Shown here: one piece after another, positions 16,459 through 25,075 of the stretch
Position numbering within the stretch: position 1 is the stretch's first letter
Layout of the letters: every line of letters begins with the position of its first letter
Assembly: GCF_035989245.1 (NCBI RefSeq)
Contig: NZ_JAYMFF010000002.1
Span: forward strand, 496,001-560,000
Direction: 5' to 3'
Length of the DNA: 64,000 nucleotides
From: Adlercreutzia wanghongyangiae
Lineage (GTDB): Bacteria; Actinomycetota; Coriobacteriia; Coriobacteriales; Eggerthellaceae
Translations under genes and position numbers: made by a program
The notes under the pieces: generated by a model
Told to the model about the DNA's origin: nothing
The model's database searches: none
What the model saw: only the letters and a program-made list of their open reading frames with translations

Positions 16459-16917
16459 ATGACGACGATTGCCGAAGGATTCAAGGACGTGTTCCTGGCG
16501 GGCGTGGGTGCCATGGCGCTCGGTGCCGAGAAGACCCAGGAGCTGGTGGAGCAGCTGATCGCCAAGGGCGAGATCACGGTGGAGCAGGGCAAGCAGATCA
16601 ACTCCGAGGTGCTAAAGCAGGCCCAGGCCACGGCCGAGCGCGTGGGCCAGCAGACCCAGACGGTGGCAAGCCATATGAGCGAGCAGGCCAAGACGGCCGC
16701 CGAGCTTCTGAAGGAGCAGGGGCAGTCCGCCGTTTCCATGGCGCGGTCCCAGGCCGAGATGGCCGCCGATGCGGCGCAGAAGGACTCTGCCGATTTCGCT
16801 GCGGCCCTGAAGCACGATGTGCTGGAGGCCCAAATGGCCATGATGACCCCCGAGCAGCGCGCCGAGTTTGCCGCCAAGGCTGCCGAAATCGCGGCCCGCG
16901 ATGGGAAGGCCGAGTAA
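16459..16917 (+). CDS. Phasin-like (PhaF/COG3937-type) helical protein
   Basis: A 152-residue, almost entirely helical, Ala/Gln/Glu-rich protein. Its N-terminal block, GFKDVFLAGVGAMALGAEKT followed by QELVEQLIAKGEITVEQGKQ, resembles phasin-type proteins that coat polyhydroxyalkanoate granules or act as helical scaffolds. A coiled-coil-like middle (residues 50-110) is followed by MMTPEQRAEFAAKAAEIAAR. GGGAGG lies about 7 bases before the ATG at 16459. No PHA synthase is seen in the window, so a granule role is unproven. The gene is flanked by terminators and is probably monocistronic. Confidence 0.7.
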   Translation: MTTIAEGFKDVFLAGVGAMALGAEKTQELVEQLIAKGEITVEQGKQINSEVLKQAQATAERVGQQTQTVASHMSEQAKTAAELLKEQGQSAVSMARSQAEMAADAAQKDSADFAAALKHDVLEAQMAMMTPEQRAEFAAKAAEIAARDGKAE

Positions 16918-16944
16918 GCGCTTCTAACCATTTCTTGAGAAAAT

Positions 16945-16986
16945 GGGGCAGTTTCGCCTGCGATGCGGGCGGCTGCCCCTTTCTTT
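16945..16986 (+). terminator. Intrinsic terminator after the phasin-like gene
   Basis: GGGGCAG (16945-16951) pairs with CTGCCCC (16973-16979), with inner pairing of CGCC and GGCG-like bases, followed by TTTCTTT. Confidence 0.75.
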
Positions 16987-17031
16987 CAGTATCCTAGCAG
17001 CACGCAAAAACGAACCTAGGAAAGCGAACTC

Positions 17032-17781
17032 ATGGCTGATTTTATTGAGGGCAAGCGCCCGGTTATCGAGGCACTGCGTACCCACGTGCCTCTGAAGTAC
17101 ATCCTGATGGCGGACAATCTGAGCCAGGGCGATGGCTTGGTGCGCGACATTCAGCGCAAGGCGAAGAACCTGGATGTGCCTATCAAGAAGGTGTCGAAGA
17201 AGAAGCTCGACGAGATTTCCGAGCGCGGCAGTCACCAGGGCGTGATGGCCGAGGCGGCGCCGTTCAACTACGTGAACGTGACAACCATTCTGGATGCGGC
17301 CAAGAAGTCGGCCGAGGAGCACGACGGACGCGCGCTCATCGTGGTGCTGGACCACATTACCGATGCGGGCAACCTGGGCGCTATCGCTCGCTCCGCCGAG
17401 TGCGTGGGTGCTTCCGGCATCGTCATCCCCAACAAGCGCGCGGCCCGTGTGACGGCGGCTACGTACAAAAGCTCCGCCGGTGCCATCTCGCACATTCCCG
17501 TCACCCAGGTGGCGAACATCGTGAGCACTATCGAGCGCTTGAAGGAAGAGGGCTTCTGGGTAGCTGCTGCCACCGAGCACGCTTCCGACATCATTTGGAA
17601 GTCGAACCTCAAGGGCAAGATTGCGCTCGTTATGGGCAATGAGGGCGAGGGCGTGTCGCGCCTGGTGCTGGAGAACTGCGACTTCGGCGTGAAGCTGCCC
17701 CAGGTGGGCGAGATTTCCTCGCTGAACGTGGCCCAGGCCTCCACCGCCTGCATGTACGAGTGGCTCCGCCAGAACTGGTAA
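17032..17781 (+). CDS. rlmB: 23S rRNA 2'-O-ribose methyltransferase, TrmH/SpoU family (RlmB-like)
   Basis: A SpoU-class (knotted SPOUT fold) methyltransferase that uses S-adenosylmethionine to methylate ribose in structured RNA. The 249-residue protein starts with the substrate-binding domain (FIEGKRPVIEALRTHVPLKY). It carries the three SpoU motifs: NLGAIARSAECVGASG, VMGNEGEGVSRLVLE and SLNVAQASTACMYEWLRQ. AGGAAAG precedes the ATG. The adjacent YacP-like gene strengthens the RlmB-type assignment, because rlmB-yacP pairs are common in Gram-positive bacteria. The exact rRNA position modified is inferred. Confidence 0.9.
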   Translation: MADFIEGKRPVIEALRTHVPLKYILMADNLSQGDGLVRDIQRKAKNLDVPIKKVSKKKLDEISERGSHQGVMAEAAPFNYVNVTTILDAAKKSAEEHDGRALIVVLDHITDAGNLGAIARSAECVGASGIVIPNKRAARVTAATYKSSAGAISHIPVTQVANIVSTIERLKEEGFWVAAATEHASDIIWKSNLKGKIALVMGNEGEGVSRLVLENCDFGVKLPQVGEISSLNVAQASTACMYEWLRQNW

Positions 17782-17808
17782 GTTCCGTTCGCCCTGACGG
17801 GACGAACG

Positions 17809-17947
17809 GGAACGCCGACGCTGCGGCTCCGACAGGCACCTGGCCTTCGCATTCAGGGCTTTCCCTCGCGGCACGAAGGCCGCTCGGCCACCCTTCAAGC
17901 GAACTCCAGGCACCTGTCGAAGCCTCGCTGACTTCCTTGGGCGAACC
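17809..17947. repeat. 139-bp structured intergenic repeat, copy B (rlmB-yacP)
   Basis: Second copy of the element at 426-564, same orientation and same length. The pairing CGACAGGCACCTGG/CCAGGCACCTGTCG is conserved exactly, and GGCCTTCG can pair with CGAAGGCC. An additional outer pairing, GTTCGCCC (17787-17794) with GGGCGAAC near the 3' end, is present here but not in copy A. It ends 20 bases before the next start codon. Confidence 0.85.
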
Positions 17948-17967
17948 GGTGATTTGAGAAGGCAAAT

Positions 17968-18510
17968 ATGGGAAAGACAAGGAAAAAGCTCCTTATCGTC
18001 GATGGATACAACGTGCTGCGGTCGGGCAGCCGGTACAAGCGGCAGCCTCGTGCCGACGAGGACTACACTGACGACTTCTTCAACGCGGCGCGCGACCGAC
18101 TCATCAACGACGTGGTGAACTTCGCGGGGCGCGACATGGGCGCCATCATCGTGTTCGACGCGGGCGACAACGAGTTGTCCCAGGGCAGTCGCACGAAGGT
18201 GGGTGGCGTGTCGGTGATCTTCTCGTCGGCGGGGCAGTCGGCCGACAAGGTGATCGAGAAGCTGGCCTACGATGCCGGCAAGCGCGGCGTGGAGACCATG
18301 GTGGTCACGAGCGACGCTGCCATTCAGGACACCGTGTTCGGCGGCGGTGTGGACCGCATGAGCGCCGAGGGATTCTCGCACGAGGTGGGCGAGTACTATG
18401 CGGACGCGCGGCTGGACGACACGCCGAAGGTGGCTCCCAAGCGCACCGTGGCCGACCGCATACCGGCCGACACCCTGGCGAAGTTGAAGGCCCTGCGCGA
18501 CGCGAAGTAA
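17968..18510 (+). CDS. YacP/Rae1-like NYN-domain ribonuclease
   Basis: A 180-residue NYN/PIN-like nuclease of the YacP (DUF901) group, whose Bacillus member Rae1 cuts mRNA on the ribosome. Seen: LLIVDGYNVLRSG at the N-terminus (active-site Asp), AIIVFDAGDNELSQGSR, VSVIFSSAGQSADKVIEKLA and MVVTSDAAIQDTVFG, giving the usual acidic cluster. It follows rlmB, the same neighbourhood as in many Firmicutes, across the 139-bp repeat. Its role in ribosome-linked RNA turnover is inferred from the family. Confidence 0.87.
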   Translation: MGKTRKKLLIVDGYNVLRSGSRYKRQPRADEDYTDDFFNAARDRLINDVVNFAGRDMGAIIVFDAGDNELSQGSRTKVGGVSVIFSSAGQSADKVIEKLAYDAGKRGVETMVVTSDAAIQDTVFGGGVDRMSAEGFSHEVGEYYADARLDDTPKVAPKRTVADRIPADTLAKLKALRDAK

Positions 18511-18646
18511 GGCATCTTCCCAGTTCAGACATTCCGCAACCAATAATTGCGGGAAATGACAACGCGAATTGGTCGCGCGGGCAGCGGCGTTTGGGTAGGC
18601 TCGATAGGGCAGACCGAAGGCAAACGCAGAAGACAAGGAGCACACC

Positions 18647-19558
18647 ATGAACGTTGAGATCGCCGAGCGCTTGGCCGCGCGCCGCAAGCTTGCCGGGCTG
18701 TCGCAGGAGGCCCTGGCCGAGAAGCTGGGCGTGTCGCGCCAGGCCGTTTCCAAGTGGGAGCGGTCGGAGTCGTCGCCCGATACCGACAACCTCATCGCCC
18801 TGGCGAAGTTGTACGGAGTGTCGCTGGACGAGCTTCTGTATGTGGATGACGCCATCGCCGACGACGTGGCCTTCGAGGCAGCCGACCGGGCCGATGCCCG
18901 ACAGGGCGCGGCTGCGCCGAATGATTCCCACGGCACCGTCGAAGTTGAGGGTATTGATTTCGAAAAGGAGGGTCGCGGGCGCGTACGGGTGAGCCCGGCG
19001 GCCATCCATGTGGAAGACGGAAAGGACTCGGTGCATGTGAGTTGGCGCGATGGCGTGCACGTGCTGGATCGCAATGGCGAAGAAGTGCACGTGGGCTGGG
19101 ATGGCGTGCGCGTCCGCTCCTCGAATCCCGAGCTTGTCGACCACATTGGAAAGCATGGCTGGTGCCTGGACGAAGAGGGAAAGGCGCGGGCGGCGGCATG
19201 GATGAAGTTTCCTTTCTGGGCTCTTGTTATCGTGGCGTATCTGGTTCTGGGCATGCTGAGCGGCACGAGCTGGGGCGTGGGGCTGTTCCTGCTGTTTCTC
19301 ATTCCCGTTTACTACTTGGTGGGCGCGGCGGTTGCCTCGCGTCGTGTGGCGCCAATGCTGTGCGGTTTGTATCCTATCGGCGCCACGGCATGGTTCCTCT
19401 GGATGGCCTTCATCGTGGGCCAGTGGCATCCCACATGGGTCATCTTCCTCACCATTCCGCTCGTGGAGGTGCTCATCGTGAAAACCTCCGAATGGTGGCA
19501 TCGCCGCCGCGGGGAAGAGGCGGCGGATGCGGAGGTCGTCGCGGAAGGTGAGCAGTAA
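18647..19558 (+). CDS. XRE-family membrane-tethered regulator, paralogue 1
   Basis: A 303-residue protein. The N-terminal XRE helix-turn-helix (residues 5-60) has LSQEALAEKLGVSRQAVSKW. A hydrophilic, beta-rich middle (about 80-190) is followed by three or four membrane helices and a C-terminal basic/acidic tail. The motif QWHPTWVIFLTIPL near residue 263 is shared with the next gene's WWHPGWVIFLTIPF, so the two are paralogues. AAGGAG precedes the ATG. The membrane half may sense envelope state; no ligand domain is recognised. Confidence 0.86.
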   Translation: MNVEIAERLAARRKLAGLSQEALAEKLGVSRQAVSKWERSESSPDTDNLIALAKLYGVSLDELLYVDDAIADDVAFEAADRADARQGAAAPNDSHGTVEVEGIDFEKEGRGRVRVSPAAIHVEDGKDSVHVSWRDGVHVLDRNGEEVHVGWDGVRVRSSNPELVDHIGKHGWCLDEEGKARAAAWMKFPFWALVIVAYLVLGMLSGTSWGVGLFLLFLIPVYYLVGAAVASRRVAPMLCGLYPIGATAWFLWMAFIVGQWHPTWVIFLTIPLVEVLIVKTSEWWHRRRGEEAADAEVVAEGEQ

Positions 19559-19599
19559 CATTTCGAGAGGCCCTGTCGTTTAACTGAGGCACTTTCTCG

Positions 19600-19634
19600 G
19601 CTCCGCGTTCGTCGAGCGCGGGGCTTATCTTTTT
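19600..19634 (+). terminator. Intrinsic terminator after regulator paralogue 1
   Basis: GCTCCGCG pairs with CGCGGGGC (one G-U) around a 9-base loop, followed by TTATCTTTTT. Confidence 0.75.
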
Positions 19635-19823
19635 GGTATCCTGGTGCGCACGAGAAGAGGAGCGGCGTATTCCCAGGTCGTTGATGGAGCAACCGTTGGT
19701 TGTCGCGGCTGGTTTCCGCGGGATTTTCGAAATTGACCACAAAGGGTGCTGGTGCAACGGCAAGGGAAACCATAGGGTGAAAGGCGAGAAGTGACCACAC
19801 GCAGGACACGAAAGGGAACCATG

Positions 19824-20765
19824 ATGAACGTGGAAATCGCCCAGCGCCTCGCCGAGCTGCGCCGCGAGCGCGGCTTTTCCCAAGAGAGTCTGGCCGAGCA
19901 GCTGGGGCTGTCGCGTCAGGCTGTTTCCAAATGGGAGCGCGCCGAGTCGGCGCCCGATATGGGGAACCTCATCGCCTTGGCCGACCTATACGGCGTGACG
20001 CTTGACGAACTGTTGCGCGTGAGCCCCGAAGTGGAAGAGGATGTGCGCTACGAGTCGCAGGAGCGCGCCGCCTCGTCGGAGACCCAGGCGGCGGAAGCGG
20101 CCGAGGAGGCTCGCGAAGCCGCCGAGCGCGCCGAGGCTGCCGCGGTGGCTGCGGCGGCCCAAGAGGCTTCGCCCCAGAAGGTGGTTGTGGAAGTGAACGC
20201 CAGCGCGCCGGCAGTGCCGTTGCGGCCGATGGGGGCGGTGCCCGGCCCGGCTGGCGCGAGCGGCGGGATGCCCGGAGCTGGCGTGCCGAACGCACCTGCC
20301 GCAGGGATGCCCGGGGCAGCTGCCGCGGTGCCCGGTCCGGCTGGAGCGTCCGGGGCGCCGGTGTATCCGCCCGGATACCAAGTGCCCCCGACCCAGCAGC
20401 CTTTCCCGCCGGCCGCGGCCGTGCCCATCACGCCGCCCGAGCCCAAGGACCCGCTGCGCAGCTTTCCCTATCCGCTGCTGTGCGCGGTGCTGTTCTTGCT
20501 GGGCGGCTTCTGCTTCGGCTGGTGGCATCCCGGTTGGGTGATTTTCCTCACCATTCCGTTCTACTACTGGGTGGTGAGTACGTTGGAGGCCGACCCGGCT
20601 TACCTCGCGTGGGTTGAGGAGCGCCGGCAGGCTGCGGCGGCAGTATCTTCTGCTGGCGCTGTCGCCGAGGACGGGGCTTGCACGGTGTCTGCCGAAGGAT
20701 GCGCCGCAGCCCCTTCCGAGGAGGCTTCCGCGGAGGCTTCGTCCGTTGAGGGAGGTGCCCGATGA
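19824..20765 (+). CDS. XRE-family membrane-tethered regulator, paralogue 2
   Basis: A 313-residue relative of the preceding regulator. The N-terminal XRE domain starts with the same MNVEIA. Then come an Ala/Glu-rich helix, a long Pro/Gly/Ala-rich flexible linker (about residues 140-205, with repeated MPG and PGPAGASG units), and two membrane helices containing WWHPGWVIFLTIPFYYW. AAAGGG suits the ATG at 19824; an adjacent ATG at 19821 is possible. It overlaps the DUF4097-like gene by 4 bases, so regulator and envelope protein are made together. This resembles regulator/DUF4097 pairs linked to envelope stress in other Gram-positive bacteria. Confidence 0.85.
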   Translation: MNVEIAQRLAELRRERGFSQESLAEQLGLSRQAVSKWERAESAPDMGNLIALADLYGVTLDELLRVSPEVEEDVRYESQERAASSETQAAEAAEEAREAAERAEAAAVAAAAQEASPQKVVVEVNASAPAVPLRPMGAVPGPAGASGGMPGAGVPNAPAAGMPGAAAAVPGPAGASGAPVYPPGYQVPPTQQPFPPAAAVPITPPEPKDPLRSFPYPLLCAVLFLLGGFCFGWWHPGWVIFLTIPFYYWVVSTLEADPAYLAWVEERRQAAAAVSSAGAVAEDGACTVSAEGCAAAPSEEASAEASSVEGGAR

Positions 20766-21715
20766 AGTTGGCGACGAGTACCTATATTAAAGTAGCGCTC
20801 ATTGTGGTTCTGTGCCTGGCCGTGTGCAGCTGGCTCGGCGGGTGCGGGCGCAGCATCTGGCCCAGCTCGCTGTTCGTGCCCGGCGGCGTGATAGGCTGCA
20901 TGGGCACCGACGTGGTGGACGATGTCGCCGCCGAAGTCCGCCAAGGCATGGTGGAGCGCGGCGCTGTGGCGACCACCGACAAAGGCAGCCATTTCGAAAT
21001 TGCTGCCAGCGAGGTAAACGCTCTTGAGTTGAACTGGTTGGCGGGACGGGGCACGGTGCAGGTGGTGCCCGATGCCGAGACGGGCGGCAAGGTGCTCGTG
21101 GACGAGGTGGTGAACGGAGGTCGCGCGCCCGCCATGGTATGCGAGACGGGCGGCGGCGTGCTGTCCATCAGTTACATGGAAGGTGGCGGCGGGCTTTCGG
21201 GCTGCTCGAGCTTATCGATGGCGAGCAAGGACGTTACGGTGAAGGTGCCCGCATCGTTGGCCGAGCACTTGGCGCTGTTCGAGCTGGAGGCGGCCTCGGG
21301 CCACTACGAGGTGGTAGGCCTTACGTGCGACGACCTTGAGCTGGGTGTGGCCTCGGGCAAGGTGAATGCCACGGCCATGGCCGCCCAGCGTGCTTCGCTG
21401 AATGTGGCGAGCGGGAGCGTGTCGGTGCAGGGCTCGGTGGCCGAGCACCTTGAGGTGGAGATAGCCTCGGGCACGACCGCGCTGTCATTGGGCGAGGGCG
21501 CGCCGGCGGAGGCATCGGGCAGCTTGGCCTCGGGGAAGTTGGTGTTGGAGGTGCCTGCGAACACGCGCCTTGCGACCAACATCGACAAGACGAGCGGCAG
21601 CTTCAACAACGAGCTTGCCAACGGAGGCGCCGGCAGCGCGGAAGACGGTGCGCCCGTGTGCTCCCTCGATTTCGATATCCTCAGCGGCAACTTCACCGTG
21701 AAGCCGGTGGCCTAA
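20762..21715 (+). CDS. DUF4097-like beta-helical envelope (lipo)protein
   Basis: A 317-residue exported protein. A hydrophobic N-terminal segment ends in CSWLGGC (Cys28), a plausible lipid-attachment site. The mature part contains repeated short beta strands of the type LELGVASGKVNATAM, ASLNVASGSVSVQG and LEVEIASGTTALSL, then SLASGKLVLEVP and DFDILSGNFTVKP. This is the characteristic solenoid pattern of DUF4097 (putative adhesin/envelope) proteins. It is co-translated with the XRE regulator (ATGA overlap). It may act as an extracellular sensor or partner of that regulator; that is inference. Confidence 0.8.
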   Translation: MKLATSTYIKVALIVVLCLAVCSWLGGCGRSIWPSSLFVPGGVIGCMGTDVVDDVAAEVRQGMVERGAVATTDKGSHFEIAASEVNALELNWLAGRGTVQVVPDAETGGKVLVDEVVNGGRAPAMVCETGGGVLSISYMEGGGGLSGCSSLSMASKDVTVKVPASLAEHLALFELEAASGHYEVVGLTCDDLELGVASGKVNATAMAAQRASLNVASGSVSVQGSVAEHLEVEIASGTTALSLGEGAPAEASGSLASGKLVLEVPANTRLATNIDKTSGSFNNELANGGAGSAEDGAPVCSLDFDILSGNFTVKPVA

Positions 21716-21753
21716 AGGCTTTGCCGCGCGAGGGCCGAGCGCGCTTTTCTTCC

Positions 21754-21866
21754 CAAAACAGCGGGGCGCCCCTTCGAAGGAGCGCCCCGCTTGCTGTGCT
21801 GAGACCGTCGCAGAATGCGGCCGGGCCGCCTCTGCGGTGCTCGCTGCCGTCTAGCGCTGGCCGAAC
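21754..21866. repeat. Left copy of a duplicated terminator/htrA-end segment
   Basis: This segment matches 25120-25235 with scattered differences. Shared blocks include the AGCGGGGCGC hairpin, GCTTGCTGTGC, GACCGTCGC, GGTGCTCGCTGCCG and CTAGCGCTGGCCGAAC. The last block is the reverse complement of the final codons and stop of htrA (FGQR-stop), here fused to the 3' end of the luxR gene. Together with the right copy it brackets the luxR/flavoprotein pair as a direct repeat. Confidence 0.85.
21760..21791. terminator. Convergent terminator between DUF4097 gene and luxR
   Basis: A 10-bp stem, AGCGGGGCGC/GCGCCCCGCT, with a self-complementary CCTTCGAAGG loop. The minus strand continues into GTTTTGGG, so leftward transcripts have the better T-tract. 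Confidence 0.8.
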
Positions 21867-23326
21867 TAGGACGTCTCAAGATCCTCGGTGAGATCGGCCA
21901 ATTCCTGGCGGGAATGAATGCCTAGCTTCTGGTACATGCGCTTTATGTGCGTCTTAACGGTATTGGAAGAAATAACTAGCTCTTCGGCGATGTTGGGTAC
22001 GTTTCTGCCCAAAAGAATCAGTTCTAAAATCTCGCATTCGCGTTTTGTAAGGCCGTATTCCTCGGAGATGCGCAAGGCAATTTGCATGCGACTTGCAACA
22101 GCGGGGGCGCTTCGAGGTGCGCCTCCAGAGGGATCTCCCAGGGAAAGATCGAGATCGTCAGTTTCTCTGTCGGCAAGGAAGGCGGCTACGAATAAGGCTG
22201 CCATCAGCACAAACACCGTTATGTAGAGTGCAACTGATTCACGGACAAGGGGTGCAGAGCCTACTGCGAAGCCCAGGGTGGGGAATAGGTTAACGACACT
22301 TGCCGCCGCGGCATACAACCAGGGAATTGAGAGGCGCTTCCGTTTGCCGATGGATGCGCATAGGGGCATAAGCAGAATGATGAACAAATTGAATACCGCG
22401 CTGTCGATTCCCATGAGTAGGAGTTGCAGAATACCCGAAGTAAAGAAGAGGGGGACCGTAGCAATACAGGCTACGGGGCATAGCACGCGAAATACACGCG
22501 AGACACTGAATGAGTGGCTGTTGGGTAGTGAGGCAAACAGGAAAATCAATGCTACGGCGAAAGCTTCCCCAATGGCAAACGATAGGGCGGCCAAGTCGTT
22601 CACTCCCACAAAAGTCCATGCGTATTGATACACGAAACCTAAAATGCCTGTGGCGACAACAGGGATGAAGAGACCCTGCAGTCGACGAGAGCGCGGAGAA
22701 ACGGCGTCTTCCGGCCGAGGTGCCGTTACAGGTCGTGTTGCCGCCTGGGCGAAGAGACGACCTGTCGCGTAGTGGAAATATGCGAGCAATCCAAGAGAAG
22801 ACATCATGGCTGCGCATTTCACCAGTGAGGCCACAAAGAAGCTTTCGGCGGCGCTGGCAAACACTACGATGAACGAGGATATGAGGCTTCCTGCGAGAAC
22901 GATGAACCGAAAGCGCTTTCCGTCGATCAGGTAGGCTGTGGATGCCCAGAAAGTGAATAGAAGAGCGAAAGACGCTCCTGTAGCTCCGTGCAGTGCGGCG
23001 GGCATCCAGTCGATAACGACGAGACTCCCTGAGTTTTGAAGAGTGAAGAGGACTTGGCATCCGATAACTACTGCGCCTGCGATGCCAGGCACCCACATTG
23101 GCATCGCGCGGAGATCCTTTCGGGCTGTGGTTATGGCGATAAGAAGATATCCGGCAACAAAGCCAATGTTGTTGCAGATACGAACTATAGGCGTTTCCGA
23201 GGGTAACTGAAGATAGCCTTGAGGTGTGAACGCCAGCGATGCTGCTGCAATGAACAGTGCATAGCCAAATGTCAGCACAATTATTTTTCTACCTGTAGAA
23301 ATAGAGACTCCCTTCCTTCGTCTCAT
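21866..23326 (-). CDS. LuxR-family regulator with multi-pass membrane domain (module 1)
   Basis: A 486-residue protein. About 400 N-terminal residues contain roughly twelve hydrophobic helices, then a short acidic linker and a C-terminal LuxR helix-turn-helix (about 425-486) with LTKRECEILELILLGRNVPN and SSNTVKTHIKRMYQKLGI. This one-component layout is typical of Eggerthellaceae, where such regulators sit beside oxidoreductases. It is divergent from the flavoprotein at 23503 and probably controls it. GGAAG precedes the ATG. GC content is below that of the flanking genes. The stop codon falls at the junction with the duplicated htrA-end segment. Confidence 0.9.
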   Translation of the reverse strand: MRRRKGVSISTGRKIIVLTFGYALFIAAASLAFTPQGYLQLPSETPIVRICNNIGFVAGYLLIAITTARKDLRAMPMWVPGIAGAVVIGCQVLFTLQNSGSLVVIDWMPAALHGATGASFALLFTFWASTAYLIDGKRFRFIVLAGSLISSFIVVFASAAESFFVASLVKCAAMMSSLGLLAYFHYATGRLFAQAATRPVTAPRPEDAVSPRSRRLQGLFIPVVATGILGFVYQYAWTFVGVNDLAALSFAIGEAFAVALIFLFASLPNSHSFSVSRVFRVLCPVACIATVPLFFTSGILQLLLMGIDSAVFNLFIILLMPLCASIGKRKRLSIPWLYAAAASVVNLFPTLGFAVGSAPLVRESVALYITVFVLMAALFVAAFLADRETDDLDLSLGDPSGGAPRSAPAVASRMQIALRISEEYGLTKRECEILELILLGRNVPNIAEELVISSNTVKTHIKRMYQKLGIHSRQELADLTEDLETS

Positions 23327-23373
23327 TGTACTTCCATTCGACGTGGCTTAGGTCGGTATGGGGGTAGTTCTTT

Positions 23374-23392
23374 GTCACCCGTGCTGGGTGAC
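23374..23392. promoter_or_regulatory. Palindrome GTCACCC-N5-GGGTGAC in the luxR/flavoprotein gap
   Basis: A perfect 7-bp inverted repeat in the divergent promoter region, 110 bp before the flavoprotein ATG. It is a candidate binding site for the adjacent LuxR regulator. Related CACC/GGTG palindromes occur in the dmsA upstream region. Confidence 0.5.
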
Positions 23393-23502
23393 TTTGGCGA
23401 ACGCACACGTTAGGCGGGATTGTCGAGGAAAAATCTCGCTCTACCATGAACTTGTCTCACGCCAATGGTGCGGGGAGAAAATACGACAGGAGGGAATCTA
23501 CC

Positions 23503-25059
23503 ATGACACTTTCAAGAAGAAATTTCCTGCAGGGGACTGCGATAGGCTTGGGCGGCGCTGCCCTTGCTGGGCTGGTGGGATGCGCTCCAGCATCTCAGGC
23601 TGAGGACTCAGGTGGTGATGTTTCCGGCAAGGATGCCACAACGCCTGGGTCCGACAATGCACCCAAAAACGTCACGAACACTATCGATTGTGATATCTGC
23701 ATTGTAGGTGCCGGCTTCTCTGGGATGGTTTCGGCGGTGCAGGCAGCCATGGATGGGGCTGATGTGGTGGTGTTGGAAGCATCCAATACCACGGGAGGAG
23801 CTTCTGCCAACGGCGTTGAAGGATCGTTTGGTGCGAACTCGAAGATTGCCAAGGCTCAGGGCATTACCATCGACATCAACGAGATACTGAACAGCGAGAT
23901 GGATCAGTCCCAGTGGCGTGCCGACGGCCTGTCTTGGTACGAGATGATGGTGAATTCGGGCGATAACATCGACTGGCTTATGGAGCAGGGCGTACGCATT
24001 GATAAGGTTGATGACTATCATGGCAAAGATTTCCAAACTTTTCACTGGTACGAAGGCGGTATCAAAGCTGGCTATATTGATCCTTTGACGGCTCGCATGG
24101 AGGAACTGGGGGTGCGAATCGAGTTTTCTATGCCCGCCAGCGAGTTGGTGACTGATGTCAGCGGCAAGGTGACTGGTGTGCTGGCTGAGCCGAAGTCGGG
24201 TGAGTGGACGCAGGTAAATGCTGACGCTGTTATTTTGGCAACGGGTGGTTTTGGCGCCAACTATGAGCTGTGTTCGAACATCGGCTATCCGACGGACCGC
24301 ATTCTTTCAGTGGGTTCTCCTTACGATAACGGGTCGGGTCACGACATGGCTGTGGCGGTAGGGGCTCATGACATGTCCGATTATGCTGCCGACAACTGCG
24401 GTTCCATCATTGGATCTGTTGGTTTCGACATGGGTAATCTGGGCTTTTGCATGAAGCCCCAGATACCGTGGATTAATGACAGTTGCGAGCGATTCTATCG
24501 CGAGGACAACTGCTTGGTGAATCTTTCTCTGGCGAATCCGCCGAAATGGAATCAGCGTCGCTCGTTTATGATCTGGGATCAGGCAATTCAAGATAGTATT
24601 ACAGCGGAAATGGAGGGATTCGCCGATTTGCTAGAGCGTGGTTTGGCTGCAAACGAAGGGGAATTCTACAAAGCTGACACCCTGGCAGATCTGGCTAATG
24701 CCGTAGGCCTCGATGTCGATGAATTGCAGACCTTTGTCGATGAGTATAACGCTATGTGCGTCGAGGGTGTCGACCTCATCTGGGGTAAGAACCCTGAGTA
24801 CATGGTGGCTCTTGGAAGCGCCCCCTACTATATCGCCGAGCCCATCAATGCCATGTTCACGACTATTGGCGGCGTGGCCACCAACCGGCAGGCTCAGGCC
24901 ATCGACAAGCAGCACAATCCCATTGAGGGCCTATATGTGGTGGGTGTTGAGGGTTGCATGCTGTATCGCAACGTATATACCATCGGTACTCCCGGTTCGT
25001 GCAGCGGCAACAGTATCAATACCGCCCGGGTTGCTGTGAAGCACGCTATGGGCTCCTAG
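23503..25059 (+). CDS. Tat-exported FAD-dependent fumarate-reductase-like flavoprotein (module 1)
   Basis: A 518-residue flavoprotein of the FccA/UrdA type, which reduces fumarate or related alpha,beta-unsaturated acids outside the membrane. The start MTLSRRNFLQG is a twin-arginine signal (Arg5-Arg6), and Cys27 in LAGLVGC may be lipidated. The mature domain begins with the FAD motif CIVGAGFSGMVSAVQAAMDG and later has VILATGGFGANYE and a C-terminal FAD contact TIGTPGSCSGNSINTARVA. No heme-binding CXXCH or FMN domain is seen, so electrons must come from another protein. AGGAGGG fixes the ATG at 23503. The substrate cannot be told from sequence. Confidence 0.9.
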   Translation: MTLSRRNFLQGTAIGLGGAALAGLVGCAPASQAEDSGGDVSGKDATTPGSDNAPKNVTNTIDCDICIVGAGFSGMVSAVQAAMDGADVVVLEASNTTGGASANGVEGSFGANSKIAKAQGITIDINEILNSEMDQSQWRADGLSWYEMMVNSGDNIDWLMEQGVRIDKVDDYHGKDFQTFHWYEGGIKAGYIDPLTARMEELGVRIEFSMPASELVTDVSGKVTGVLAEPKSGEWTQVNADAVILATGGFGANYELCSNIGYPTDRILSVGSPYDNGSGHDMAVAVGAHDMSDYAADNCGSIIGSVGFDMGNLGFCMKPQIPWINDSCERFYREDNCLVNLSLANPPKWNQRRSFMIWDQAIQDSITAEMEGFADLLERGLAANEGEFYKADTLADLANAVGLDVDELQTFVDEYNAMCVEGVDLIWGKNPEYMVALGSAPYYIAEPINAMFTTIGGVATNRQAQAIDKQHNPIEGLYVVGVEGCMLYRNVYTIGTPGSCSGNSINTARVAVKHAMGS

Positions 25060-25075
25060 GTCGTCTTTCTATCCC

